Source: Oryzomicrobium sp.
GTDB lineage: Bacteria; Pseudomonadota; Gammaproteobacteria; Burkholderiales; Rhodocyclaceae
Length of the DNA: 64,000 nucleotides
Assembly (NCBI RefSeq): GCF_021287045.1
Contig: NZ_JAJTBG010000002.1
Coordinates: forward strand, 186,001 to 250,000
Direction of reading: 5' to 3'
Numbering within the stretch: position 1 is the stretch's first letter; the number at the start of each line of letters is the position of its first letter. Shown one piece after another: positions 48,166 to 56,198 of the stretch. The notes under the pieces are model-generated. The model saw only the letters and a program-made list of their open reading frames with translations. It did no database searches and was not told where the DNA came from. Both the position numbers and the translations under genes were made by a program.

Positions 48166-49113
48166 CTACCTGGGCGGCAGCAGATTTTCCAGGCGGACCC
48201 ACTGCATGGCGGGTGTTGCGTTCTCCCACTGCACATATGCCAACGGCGGCTTCATTTCGACGACCATTCCGACCAGCAGGTTGCGGCCATCCCGCCACAT
48301 CGCAGCCACCCGGTCACCAGGCCGGAGCCGGCCACGGAACGCCGCTAGGGCCTCCTCATCGGCTTGGCGCCGGATTTCCTGCTGGTGCAGGACCTCAGCT
48401 CGCTGCGTCGCTTCCGTCGCCTTCTGTCGGGCCTGGGCCTCCTCCTGCGCGATGGCGGTGGGCAGCTTCGCCTTGGCCTGCGCCACCAATGACTCAGGAT
48501 CGAAACCCTCCTCGAAGGCGGCGATGAAGGCGCGCAACTGCTGCGGGGTGCCGGCTCTGGCGAACAGATGTCGGTACTCGAGCAACGGCACCGATTCCCT
48601 GGCCAGCTCGACGGCCTTGGACTCGCTGACGGCGGCATCGAGGGCGGGCTGATCGATCGAAACGGTGAAGGACGTATTACCTGACGCTGCATCTGTTGCC
48701 GTCAGGATGCCAAGGGTCAAGACGCCCCGGAGCAGGGTGGCGGCGGCCGCCGAGCCCTTGTTGACCGAGTAGAAGGCGGAATTGCACTCCAGGTAGCCGA
48801 ACTCGCCCCGGTCCTTCATCTTGGTCAGGCACTGCCGCCTGCCTCCAGGGACCGGCTGGGTCATCACCCGGGTGGAACTGCTCGGTAACGAAATATCGAC
48901 CCGTTCCGTGGCTGGATCCTTGAGATCGCCCGTCAGGCTGGCCGACCACCGCCCATCGACATGCTGCAGATAGATGGGGACGGCCTTCAACACTGAGCCC
49001 GGCCGGTAGCCCGCAACCGGCTGAACGTGGTCGCCGTTTCCCACCTGCTGGGCCGCGGCCGGCAGTCCCGTCACCAGCCCCCAGCATAAGATCCACGGGG
49101 CTAGGCGCGGCAT
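48166..49113 (-). CDS. Exported hypothetical protein
   Basis: 315-residue protein with a signal peptide (WILCWGLVTGLPAAAQ). The first half is beta-rich with two cysteines (RRQCLTKM and YLECNSAF) that may bond. Near 205-260 lies a charged coiled-coil (AQEEAQARQKATEATQRAEVLHQQEIRRQADEEAL), then an SH3-like end (LRPGDRVAAMWRDGRNLLVGMVV). It starts just after the stop of the ankyrin gene, giving a two-gene unit. Function unknown. Confidence 0.72.
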   Translation of the reverse strand: MPRLAPWILCWGLVTGLPAAAQQVGNGDHVQPVAGYRPGSVLKAVPIYLQHVDGRWSASLTGDLKDPATERVDISLPSSSTRVMTQPVPGGRRQCLTKMKDRGEFGYLECNSAFYSVNKGSAAAATLLRGVLTLGILTATDAASGNTSFTVSIDQPALDAAVSESKAVELARESVPLLEYRHLFARAGTPQQLRAFIAAFEEGFDPESLVAQAKAKLPTAIAQEEAQARQKATEATQRAEVLHQQEIRRQADEEALAAFRGRLRPGDRVAAMWRDGRNLLVGMVVEMKPPLAYVQWENATPAMQWVRLENLLPPR

Positions 49114-49115
49114 GG

Positions 49116-50207
49116 TCAGTGCGCCCCGTTGTTTTTCAGCAAAGCGACGATATCTTGTCGTCCGCTACTCTCAGCAATGACCAGGGGAGTCGATCCTGGA
49201 GACCCGCTATTCAGGTCGACGCCGGCGCCGGTGATGAAGAGGTCGACCGCCAGGGCATCGCCGCGGCGGATCGCCGCCACGAACTGCTCCTGGTTGAAGT
49301 ATTGCAGCCCCATGGCCGTCAGCTCCTTGCGGGCGTCCGCGGCGGTGAGCTTCTTGCCGGTGGCGCTTGCGGCCGCTTGCTGCGCCACCAACTGCTGACG
49401 GGCTTCGCGCTGCTGCATCAGCGCCGTCCGCAGTTGAGCCAACTCCGGGGGAAGGGCTCTCGGGTCGATCTGCTGTCCCGGCACAGCCGGGGCAGGCTGT
49501 ACCGTCGCCAATGCCGCGGGAGCCTGGGCCACCACTACGGCCTGGGTGGCCGGCCGCGGCAGATCATCCTCCACGACCACTCGGCCGGCCAGATCCTTCG
49601 GGTGCAGTTGCACCAGCTTGAAGGCCATGCCGGCGCCCTGCAGATTGCCTTCCAGGCGTCCCAGCAGCTTGTTGATCGCGCCGCTGCTGTCGCCCAGACC
49701 CACGGCGCTACCCATCGCCCGACCGAGCATCGCCGCCAGGACGTTCGGATTGGAATTGCCCGCCCCGGACTGCTGGCCATAGATGGCGAAGTAGTTGATG
49801 CGGTATCCCGCGGCGTAGGGGAATAGGCAGACCCGGTGGTAGGTCTTCTCGCCGTACTTCGCCATGGACGAATCGATCCCCTCGATGGAGAACAGCTCGC
49901 CGGCGCAGTTCGGCTTGGGGCCGCCGCTCAGCCGGCGCCCCAGGGTCATCTGGGCAGGATAGTCGGGGAAGACGGACGGCGGGATGCCCTGACGCACCTG
50001 GGCATCGCGGGCGTAGAGATGAATGGCATCGAGGACGGCGGTTTCGATGGCATCAACTTTGAGGTCCTTGCCGGGCACGTCATAGACGGCATACACCGTC
50101 TTTTCCCGGTAGGTGGAGCCGCTGAGCTCGGTCAGGATGTTCTGAGCCTGGACCGGAAAGCCAGCGACGGCGATGGTCAACACCGCCAGGAGGCGAAGCA
50201 GTTTCAT
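49116..50207 (-). CDS. Exported hypothetical protein with ankyrin-like C-terminus
   Basis: 363-residue exported protein (signal LLAVLTIAVAGFPVQA). The N-terminal domain of about 200 residues is not recognised. An Ala/Gln-rich linker leads to a C-terminal pair of ankyrin-like helices (FVAAIRRGDALAVDLFITGAGVDLNSGSPGSTPLVIAESSGRQDIVALLKNNGA). It is co-transcribed with the gene at 48166. Confidence 0.72.
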   Translation of the reverse strand: MKLLRLLAVLTIAVAGFPVQAQNILTELSGSTYREKTVYAVYDVPGKDLKVDAIETAVLDAIHLYARDAQVRQGIPPSVFPDYPAQMTLGRRLSGGPKPNCAGELFSIEGIDSSMAKYGEKTYHRVCLFPYAAGYRINYFAIYGQQSGAGNSNPNVLAAMLGRAMGSAVGLGDSSGAINKLLGRLEGNLQGAGMAFKLVQLHPKDLAGRVVVEDDLPRPATQAVVVAQAPAALATVQPAPAVPGQQIDPRALPPELAQLRTALMQQREARQQLVAQQAAASATGKKLTAADARKELTAMGLQYFNQEQFVAAIRRGDALAVDLFITGAGVDLNSGSPGSTPLVIAESSGRQDIVALLKNNGAH

Positions 50208-50365
50208 GGTCGTTCCTGAAACTCGCTCCCACCGTTCCCGGTAGGGAATGGCGGAACGAAGAGGGTTAAGTAGATGACATAGCGATTCTACCGAATGAGA
50301 TTTAAAAACAGTAGAGTAATGCGCTGTAGATACAAAACCCGTAGGCGGCCACTCTCCAGACCACT

Positions 50366-50674
50366 ATGGGTACGAGAGATCAAACAATTGGGGAGGCGCG
50401 CCAGCGCGTTGCCGAAAACCTCCGGCGCTTACGCAAGGAACGCGGACTGAGCCAGGAGGCAATGGCCGAGTTGGCGGAATTCCACAGGACCTACGTGTCG
50501 CAGCTGGAGCGCTGCGTCACGAACATCTCGCTTGATGGATTGGAGCGGCTGGCGAATGCCTTGCATGTCGACGTGCTCGATCTTCTGGCGCATACCGAGG
50601 GGCCCGGCCAGGGCGGCGAGGGTTCCCAGCCAAAGGCAAAAGGGCAATCCCGACGTTCGGCCGGCTCGGCATAG
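50366..50674 (+). CDS. XRE family transcriptional regulator
   Basis: 102-residue Cro/C1-type helix-turn-helix (about 12-70: AENLRRLRKERGLSQEAMAELAEFHRTYVSQLERC), followed by a basic, Gly/Ser-rich tail. It lies 9 bases before a HipA-like gene on the same strand, so it is probably the HipB-like antitoxin/regulator of that unit. Confidence 0.88.
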   Translation: MGTRDQTIGEARQRVAENLRRLRKERGLSQEAMAELAEFHRTYVSQLERCVTNISLDGLERLANALHVDVLDLLAHTEGPGQGGEGSQPKAKGQSRRSAGSA

Positions 50675-50683
50675 GGCGGTCTT

Positions 50684-51400
50684 ATGCCAACGCCCTACCG
50701 CATTCACAAACTGTTCCCGCCTCGCCGGAATGTCCAGGGGATTACCCACCCCGTGGCCTGTACCCTGCACGGCATCCTGAAATTCGACTGTCCCGACTCG
50801 CCACACCTGGTGTACAACGAGTTCGCGGCCATGCGGCTGGCGCAGGCGCTACGTGTGCCGGTCGCTGACGGCGTGCTTACCGTCGCCGCCGACGGCTATG
50901 CCTATGCCAGCCTCGAGGTGGCGCTGCCCGGCCTGGACCTGCCGGACATGCGCAAGTCGGATTACCGGAAAGTGGCCGCCCGGTACCCCGAGGCAGCGGC
51001 CGCAATCCTGGCGTTCGATTATTGGATCGGCAACCGGGATCGTGGCGGCAACATCAAGGCGGCGATGTTGAGCGAGCACCTGCCGCTGTTCCGCGCCTTC
51101 GACCATCAGTTCGCGCTGCTTGACGTCGAGCAGGACCCAGCCCGAAGTGTCGAGCGCCTGAAGAGCACCGAGCCCATCGTCAAATTCCACCCTTTCCAGG
51201 GGCTTGTCGAGAAGACCCGGTTGGAACAGTGGCTGGTTCGCATCGCCTGCCTACCGGATGACACCCTGCGGAACTGCTGTGTCTTCGGCCAGGCATTCCG
51301 GACCGTCCTGCCGGAAACCCAGGAAGCCCTCTACCAAGCTTTGTCAGTGCGATCCCGGCGCCTGTCGGAAATCATCCCCGCCGCGGCGATGCGACCATGA
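50684..51400 (+). CDS. HipA-like kinase
   Basis: 238-residue protein with features of the HipA/PI3K-like kinase fold: AILAFDYWIGNRDRGGNIKAAM (catalytic Asp and Asn, about 106-125) and RAFDHQFALL (metal-binding Asp). It is much shorter than HipA (about 440 residues) and lacks the full N-lobe. HipA proteins are toxins that phosphorylate tRNA synthetases. The target here is unknown. Its stop overlaps the next ATG (ATGA). Confidence 0.75.
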   Translation: MPTPYRIHKLFPPRRNVQGITHPVACTLHGILKFDCPDSPHLVYNEFAAMRLAQALRVPVADGVLTVAADGYAYASLEVALPGLDLPDMRKSDYRKVAARYPEAAAAILAFDYWIGNRDRGGNIKAAMLSEHLPLFRAFDHQFALLDVEQDPARSVERLKSTEPIVKFHPFQGLVEKTRLEQWLVRIACLPDDTLRNCCVFGQAFRTVLPETQEALYQALSVRSRRLSEIIPAAAMRP

Positions 51401-52212
51401 CCACCCGCGAGGTAACTTGCTGGACGATCCGCTATGCGGCCGACCCCTTCCGCCAGGAGCATCGGAATATCGGCGTGCTCGTCCATGGTCAGGGCGAGAC
51501 GCACCTGGCCATGCTGGGCGACCAACCTTCAGGCGATTCCGATGCCCGTTATTTCTGCCGCGCATTCGGCTATGGCGAGGCTGTCAGCTGGGTATTTCGT
51601 GAATGGGAGCGCTGGTTCAAGGCGCTGGCGATGGAGGCCCGGACGGCCGCCGAAATTCAGGACGAACTGAACCATTTGGCGAAATCCGGTGCCCGCTTCG
51701 ACGCCGGCGAACCCATCAACGCAATCGTCCCAGCCGGGGAAAGTCCGCTTGTTGTGGCCCGGCGGCTATTTGGCAGCATGGTCACGGTGCCGAAGATTCC
51801 GAAGCGATCCACCTTTCAGCATGACGTCGATGATACCTTCCGCCGCTCGGAACTCGAATTCGTCTCGACCTTCCATCGCGATGTCGAGCTGGAAATCGAA
51901 GTGCCCGGACAGCCTCAATTTGTCCGCTTGGCGGCTTTCGTTGAGGCGCCGGTGCCACTGGGAATCAAGCTGCTGCGGTTCAATGGCAGGACGGCGGCAG
52001 AAGTGGCCGACCAGGCGAACGACGTCCTGTACGGATTCGCGGCCTTGACGGCCCATGGGATACTGGGACGCGATCGCTGCATCGTCCTTCACGACGAACC
52101 CAAAGCCCGACTTGCCCACCTGTTGCAGCGGATCGCGGGGGCCGCGATGCTTTTGCCCCTCAACGATCCGGAGACGCCCCACGCGTTACGCCGACTTGTC
52201 CATGCCGACTAA
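51397..52212 (+). CDS. DUF3037-like protein
   Basis: 271-residue protein that resembles DUF3037 (REVTCWTIRYAADPFRQEHRNIGVLVHG). This family is often found next to short HipA-like kinases. The gene overlaps the kinase gene by four bases, so all three (XRE, kinase, DUF3037) form one unit. The end overlaps the convergent GIY-YIG gene by 27 bases. Function unknown. Confidence 0.75.
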   Translation: MTTREVTCWTIRYAADPFRQEHRNIGVLVHGQGETHLAMLGDQPSGDSDARYFCRAFGYGEAVSWVFREWERWFKALAMEARTAAEIQDELNHLAKSGARFDAGEPINAIVPAGESPLVVARRLFGSMVTVPKIPKRSTFQHDVDDTFRRSELEFVSTFHRDVELEIEVPGQPQFVRLAAFVEAPVPLGIKLLRFNGRTAAEVADQANDVLYGFAALTAHGILGRDRCIVLHDEPKARLAHLLQRIAGAAMLLPLNDPETPHALRRLVHAD

Positions 52213-52506
52213 CCCAGCCAAGGCATAGGCCCACCGCAGCTTTTCCAGGGGCTTGAGGCGTTTCAGCGCAACTTCAGCCTGAGCGGCTTCCCGGTGCGTG
52301 TCGTAGCGGATGCGCGCGACGACCCGGATGGGCCGGTTCATGCGCGTGTATTTGGCGCCCTTGCCTGCGACGTGTTGCTCAAACCGCGCATCCACATCCA
52401 GCGCGATGCCGGTGTAGATGCCTCCGCCCTTGCATTCGAGCATATAGAGCCACCACGGCTGACCGCTGGCGTATGGATTTTTCCGAACGGTAAGTTCGCC
52501 AGCCAT
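52186..52506 (-). CDS. GIY-YIG nuclease-like protein
   Basis: 106-residue single-domain protein of the YhbQ/UPF0213 type. The GIY-YIG core reads WWLYMLECKGGGIYTGIALDVDARFEQH, followed by the arginine-containing helix and KLKPLEKLRWAY-like end. The ATG overlaps the stop of the zinc-rich recombinase-like gene, so it may be the last gene of the recombination operon. Confidence 0.85.
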   Translation of the reverse strand: MAGELTVRKNPYASGQPWWLYMLECKGGGIYTGIALDVDARFEQHVAGKGAKYTRMNRPIRVVARIRYDTHREAAQAEVALKRLKPLEKLRWAYALAGLVGMDKSA

Positions 52507-54329
52507 CAGGGTTCGTCCCCGCCGCCCAGTGGTTTGCGTTCGATCTCCATGACCAGGCGGGGATCCAGCATGTTGAGATACTTGATCGCGGTCGTATCGG
52601 TGATGCCAAACGCTCGCACCAAGACCTTGGGAAGTCGCAGGCCATTTTGATAGGCGTTATAGATTGATGTTGCAAACAACTGATCGGAGCTGACGCCCGC
52701 CTTTTTCAACCAACCGGATACCGATTCGGCACTCAGGTGACTGCCTAACTGCCGTCCCGGAAAGAGATACGGATTTTCGTCGGCATGGTCCAGAGCAACC
52801 AGTGTTTGCCGCACGTTCAAATAGCGATCGAGTATCGCGCTGATCCGAGCATCCAGGTGGATTTCCGCGCGGCCAAATGCTATGCGATAACGCCCGTCAG
52901 CCCGTTGGATGAGTGCATCCAGACGAAGCCGAACACAGTTCTTGACCGTCTGGGCATAGAGCAGCATGAACAGGCCGATGAGGGACTGCCGAAGCGTCTC
53001 ATCAGTCGGCGTCATCCACGCTTGAATGAGCGCAGTGGATTTTTCGCGGGGCAGGAAAATCCCTTCCGGCACACTCCGGGCAACTGTCTTCAGGCGCAGG
53101 CGCTGAAAGAGTTTTTCCTTCCGGTTCAGGTATCGGACGAAGGCACGGATTGAGACGGCCAGTCCAGGATAGTCCATGAAGAACTTGTCCAGCATCTCTG
53201 GCGTCGTCTGCTGAATCATCTGGACACCTATGGCATCCAGCGTTTCGCATAAACGCCGAGCCGCCCGGAGGTTGAGCGTAATCGAGCGCGCCTTCATCCG
53301 GGTATCTTCCCCTTTCCAGCCCCGGCTGTCGTATCGGGCGCGGACAGTCAGCAGGTGATTCCGGTAGCGTGCCATGACTGGGGCATACCACTTGCCATCC
53401 AGCTTGGCGATCATGGCTTCCTGCCTGATGGATTCAGCCTCGTCCTGCAGGAGACTGCGCGTTGTCTCGGGGATGATTCGGTGCTTCAGGAGATAGCCAT
53501 AGGGCACGGTGTATCGACGGAGCCCATCCAAGCCGCCGACGCTTTTCAACAGCGCGACCGGCGTGATTTCTGTAGGTTTGCTGAAGGCGAGATCAAGCCG
53601 GACGAAGAAGAGGTAGTAGCTGTTGATTCGATGCACTAGCTTTTCTGGATTCATTGCCTCCAGGGTCTCTGCACCAAATCCCAGCCAGGCTTCCCGGGTC
53701 CATGCATGACTAAAAAGGGGAGCATATTCCTCGACACGGCTTTTCGCCGTATCGCGAACGTAGCACTTCTGGCAACGCCTTCTACTATGGCGTATTCCTT
53801 CCTGGCCACAGGTTGGGCACACGAAAGGTTTTCCGGCCGCACTCAAACAGGTTTTGCATATAGGCTTGCCGTCAGCGGTCACGCCGACAGGCAGCCTGTC
53901 TTTCCGGCAGATGCTGCAGCTCTTGTAGCCTTTATGGCGCCGGAAACACCTGCCGCAGAGACGGCGCCGCCCAGTTTCTGTCTGTACGCCGGTAAGAACC
54001 TTCTCCATTGCCCCACATTGATCGCAGGCCTGCGGTTCACGGTAATACTTGGCGCAGGGGCCGCAGACAGCACCGCCATCGACCAAGCGCCCAGCCTTGC
54101 GCACTGGCTTGCCGCAACGCACGCAGGTGCGGTTGAGGGCACGGCAGACCTTGCAGAGCGGTTCCCCTTGGTCATTGAGCATGCGCGTCTGCTTTCCGCA
54201 CTTGCCACAAGGGGCGTAGGGAATCCGCTGGCTGCAGGTGTCGCACAAGGCCTTCCCGTTCCGGACGAGACGCGCCTTGGCCATCGGACGGCTGCATTCA
54301 TCGCAACAGGTATGAGCAGAGGTCGCCAT
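52506..54329 (-). CDS. Zinc-rich, catalytically degenerate recombinase-like protein
   Basis: 607-residue protein. Residues about 8-190 hold twelve CxxC knuckles (about six zinc ribbons). A helical middle (about 210-430) is followed by a domain that follows the tyrosine recombinase layout: LIGLFMLLYAQTVKNCVRLRLDAL stands where the first Arg should be (Lys here), and LRLPKVLVRAFGITDTTAIKYLNML retains only the Tyr. The HxxR and second His positions are missing. It is probably a non-catalytic partner of the integrase, like the large subunit of Tn554-type trios. Transcribed 14 bases after the HTH gene. Confidence 0.72.
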   Translation of the reverse strand: MATSAHTCCDECSRPMAKARLVRNGKALCDTCSQRIPYAPCGKCGKQTRMLNDQGEPLCKVCRALNRTCVRCGKPVRKAGRLVDGGAVCGPCAKYYREPQACDQCGAMEKVLTGVQTETGRRRLCGRCFRRHKGYKSCSICRKDRLPVGVTADGKPICKTCLSAAGKPFVCPTCGQEGIRHSRRRCQKCYVRDTAKSRVEEYAPLFSHAWTREAWLGFGAETLEAMNPEKLVHRINSYYLFFVRLDLAFSKPTEITPVALLKSVGGLDGLRRYTVPYGYLLKHRIIPETTRSLLQDEAESIRQEAMIAKLDGKWYAPVMARYRNHLLTVRARYDSRGWKGEDTRMKARSITLNLRAARRLCETLDAIGVQMIQQTTPEMLDKFFMDYPGLAVSIRAFVRYLNRKEKLFQRLRLKTVARSVPEGIFLPREKSTALIQAWMTPTDETLRQSLIGLFMLLYAQTVKNCVRLRLDALIQRADGRYRIAFGRAEIHLDARISAILDRYLNVRQTLVALDHADENPYLFPGRQLGSHLSAESVSGWLKKAGVSSDQLFATSIYNAYQNGLRLPKVLVRAFGITDTTAIKYLNMLDPRLVMEIERKPLGGGDEP

Positions 54330-54343
54330 GTAGGAACGCTATT

Positions 54344-54757
54344 TCACTTCTTCGGTGGGACCGAGAAGGGGCGTACCCTGGGGCCACCGGCATCGTCCGG
54401 ATCGACTGCTTCCGAGGCGGGGCGCGCCGGTTTGCGCTTACGGGTGGGGGTGGCCGCCGGCGCTGGGCTTGGCGCAACTTCCTCACCACCTTGAGGCGCA
54501 GAACTCGGCTGCTCAACACGGCCCTCCGCGGGCATGAGATCGTCTAGGGTTCCCCCCAGGACTTTAAGCAAAGCCTCCAGTAGCGCGGTTTTCACCTGGG
54601 CCGGTCGCTCGTCCACAATTCGGGAGAGTTGGGCGCTGGTGATGTCGTAGCCGATCGCGTCGAGCCGTCGCTTGAGTTCCGTGGCGGTCGGTATTCGGTT
54701 TTCCGCCATCCGCACGCGGAGGCGCCAACCAAGTCTGATATTGGGCGTATCGCTCAT
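54344..54757 (-). CDS. Small HTH protein of the recombination trio
   Basis: 137-residue protein. The first 75 residues are an XRE-like helix-turn-helix (LGWRLRVRMAENRIPTATELKRRLDAIGYDITSAQLSRIVDER) and the tail is Pro/Arg/Lys rich. It overlaps the integrase stop by four bases. By size and place it resembles the small third protein of Tn554-type trios, but could equally be the element's repressor. Confidence 0.78.
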   Translation of the reverse strand: MSDTPNIRLGWRLRVRMAENRIPTATELKRRLDAIGYDITSAQLSRIVDERPAQVKTALLEALLKVLGGTLDDLMPAEGRVEQPSSAPQGGEEVAPSPAPAATPTRKRKPARPASEAVDPDDAGGPRVRPFSVPPKK

Positions 54758-55872
54758 TCTTTCTTCTCCTGTGTGTTGAGCGCGTCATCGAGCTCGCGGG
54801 AGACGACGCTGCTGATTTCGTCGTCGACCATAACGTCGGGGACGTGCATATAGCCTTGTGTTGTTGCCGCAGAAGCGTGGCCATGCTTCCGACGAACCAT
54901 CTCGATGCTGAAGCGCAAGGATTCGTGGGTAACGCTCGAGTGGCGCAGACAGTGTGGCGTCAGTCCTTCGCCTTCCAGGCCGCAATAGCGAGTTGCGATT
55001 TTGAAGCGTGCGTCGGCGCTGGACGACTTGAGACGAGTTCCCCGCTCCGAGAGGAACAAGGCTTCCTCATTGGGGTCCGCTCGATGAAGGAATTCAGGGC
55101 GGACTCTTGTGATGTACCAGTCCATGAGCTCAGGGAAGTCAGGATGGGTGACCGGTACGGTCCGAAAGCGCTTCCCACTTCCCCGGCTTCCCTTGCCCCA
55201 GACCTTGATGAATCCATAGGGGCCAAGTTCAGGTAAAGCTGGATTCGGCGCAAACGAATTTACGTTTAGGTTGAGGCCTTCGGAAATCCTGAGCCCTCCG
55301 GAGTAGAGGGTGAAAAAGAAAGTACGGTCCCGACGAAGAGGGTTGTAATCCTTGGTCCTGAAGCGGCCGGCCTCGACAGAAGCGCGCCGCAGCCCGTCAA
55401 AAAACAACTCGATTTCCTCATGTGTGAAGGCTCGGCGCTCTTTGGAGGACTCCTTTTCGACGGTATGGGGGATGCAGTTCTCTTCCGTGCAAATCTGTCG
55501 TGGCTCGACGCCATACAAGCGCCGGATCTCGTTCCTGAACTTGACGTTCGTCGTGAGATATTCGAGGAAGGATCGGATCGAGCATTGGTAATGCCGCTGG
55601 GTGCTATTGGCCAACCGGCGCTCCAATCCGAGATGATCGCACCAGCAGTCAAATGCATCCTCATTCCAGAGCCAAGGCGGCAGACCTGAGTGGGCAGCAA
55701 ACTCCCGCAGCACCGAGACGTCCCTGGCTACGGCTTTGTGGGTATGGCGCAGCGAGCCGATGCGGCGACGAGTCCATGCATCAATGATGGTCCCGAACAG
55801 TTCGGCATCTGCTGGCGCGAGAGCGCTCGAAGCGACATCGGATGTCGCCAGCACTATCTTCGGATTCGCCAT
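54754..55872 (-). CDS. Tyrosine recombinase/integrase
   Basis: 372-residue integrase with complete catalytic residues: Arg in LYSGGLRISEGL, HxxR in PHCLRHSSVTH, His in RKHGHASAATTQ and Tyr in QGYMHV. An N-terminal SAM-like core-binding domain (about 40-125) is present. It is the first gene of the HTH/zinc-rich trio and the gene nearest the right junction in comM, so it most likely integrated the island. No excisionase-like gene other than the HTH protein is visible. Confidence 0.93.
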   Translation of the reverse strand: MANPKIVLATSDVASSALAPADAELFGTIIDAWTRRRIGSLRHTHKAVARDVSVLREFAAHSGLPPWLWNEDAFDCWCDHLGLERRLANSTQRHYQCSIRSFLEYLTTNVKFRNEIRRLYGVEPRQICTEENCIPHTVEKESSKERRAFTHEEIELFFDGLRRASVEAGRFRTKDYNPLRRDRTFFFTLYSGGLRISEGLNLNVNSFAPNPALPELGPYGFIKVWGKGSRGSGKRFRTVPVTHPDFPELMDWYITRVRPEFLHRADPNEEALFLSERGTRLKSSSADARFKIATRYCGLEGEGLTPHCLRHSSVTHESLRFSIEMVRRKHGHASAATTQGYMHVPDVMVDDEISSVVSRELDDALNTQEKKE

Positions 55873-55920
55873 TTCCCTCGTCCTCCTAGCCGCAAAAAAC
55901 TGGAATTTCCAATATTGCTA

Positions 55921-55986
55921 CCTGCAAGTGATGCAGGAATGGAACACATAATATCGGAAAGTGACGAGTAATGCAACATTCCTGCA
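55921..55986. repeat. Repeats upstream of the integrase
   Basis: CCTGCAAGTRATGC occurs at 55921-55934 and 56106-56119. AGTAATGCRACATT occurs at 55967-55980 and 56112-56125. TGCAGGAATG (55932-55941) and its exact complement CATTCCTGCA (55977-55986) make an inverted repeat. Together they look like binding sites for the recombinase or its HTH partner. Confidence 0.65.
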
Positions 55987-56105
55987 TTTGTTGTTTAAAT
56001 CTCGAATCGCTCATCATCCGATGCTAACTATATGATTTATCGATGTTTCGAGGATTTCGGCAGGAGCTGGGATACTTCTAATGCTGTGACATCACTCACA
56101 GGATT

Positions 56106-56125
56106 CCTGCAAGTAATGCGACATT
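56106..56125. repeat. Second copies of the integrase-upstream repeats
   Basis: The overlapping motifs CCTGCAAGTAATGC and AGTAATGCGACATT recur here, about 80 bases from the comM joint, copying those at 55921 and 55967. Confidence 0.6.
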
Positions 56126-56198
56126 GGATACTTTGGGATTCCTTTATAGTCAGTGGGTTATCCGAATTTTTGCCTTGTTCGTTGCTACATTGGCTAAA

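Larger units (their letters stand above)
55873..56198. other. Right island end with repeats
   Basis: 326 bases without a gene between the integrase and the comM 5' fragment. It holds the integrase promoter region, two direct repeat pairs and one inverted repeat (listed separately), and then the joint with comM at 56202-56210. Confidence 0.6.

Noticed and set aside
20021-56198. Integrative conjugative element
   Set aside because: No relaxase, type IV secretion, VirB4/TraD-like or plasmid replication gene was found among the cargo.
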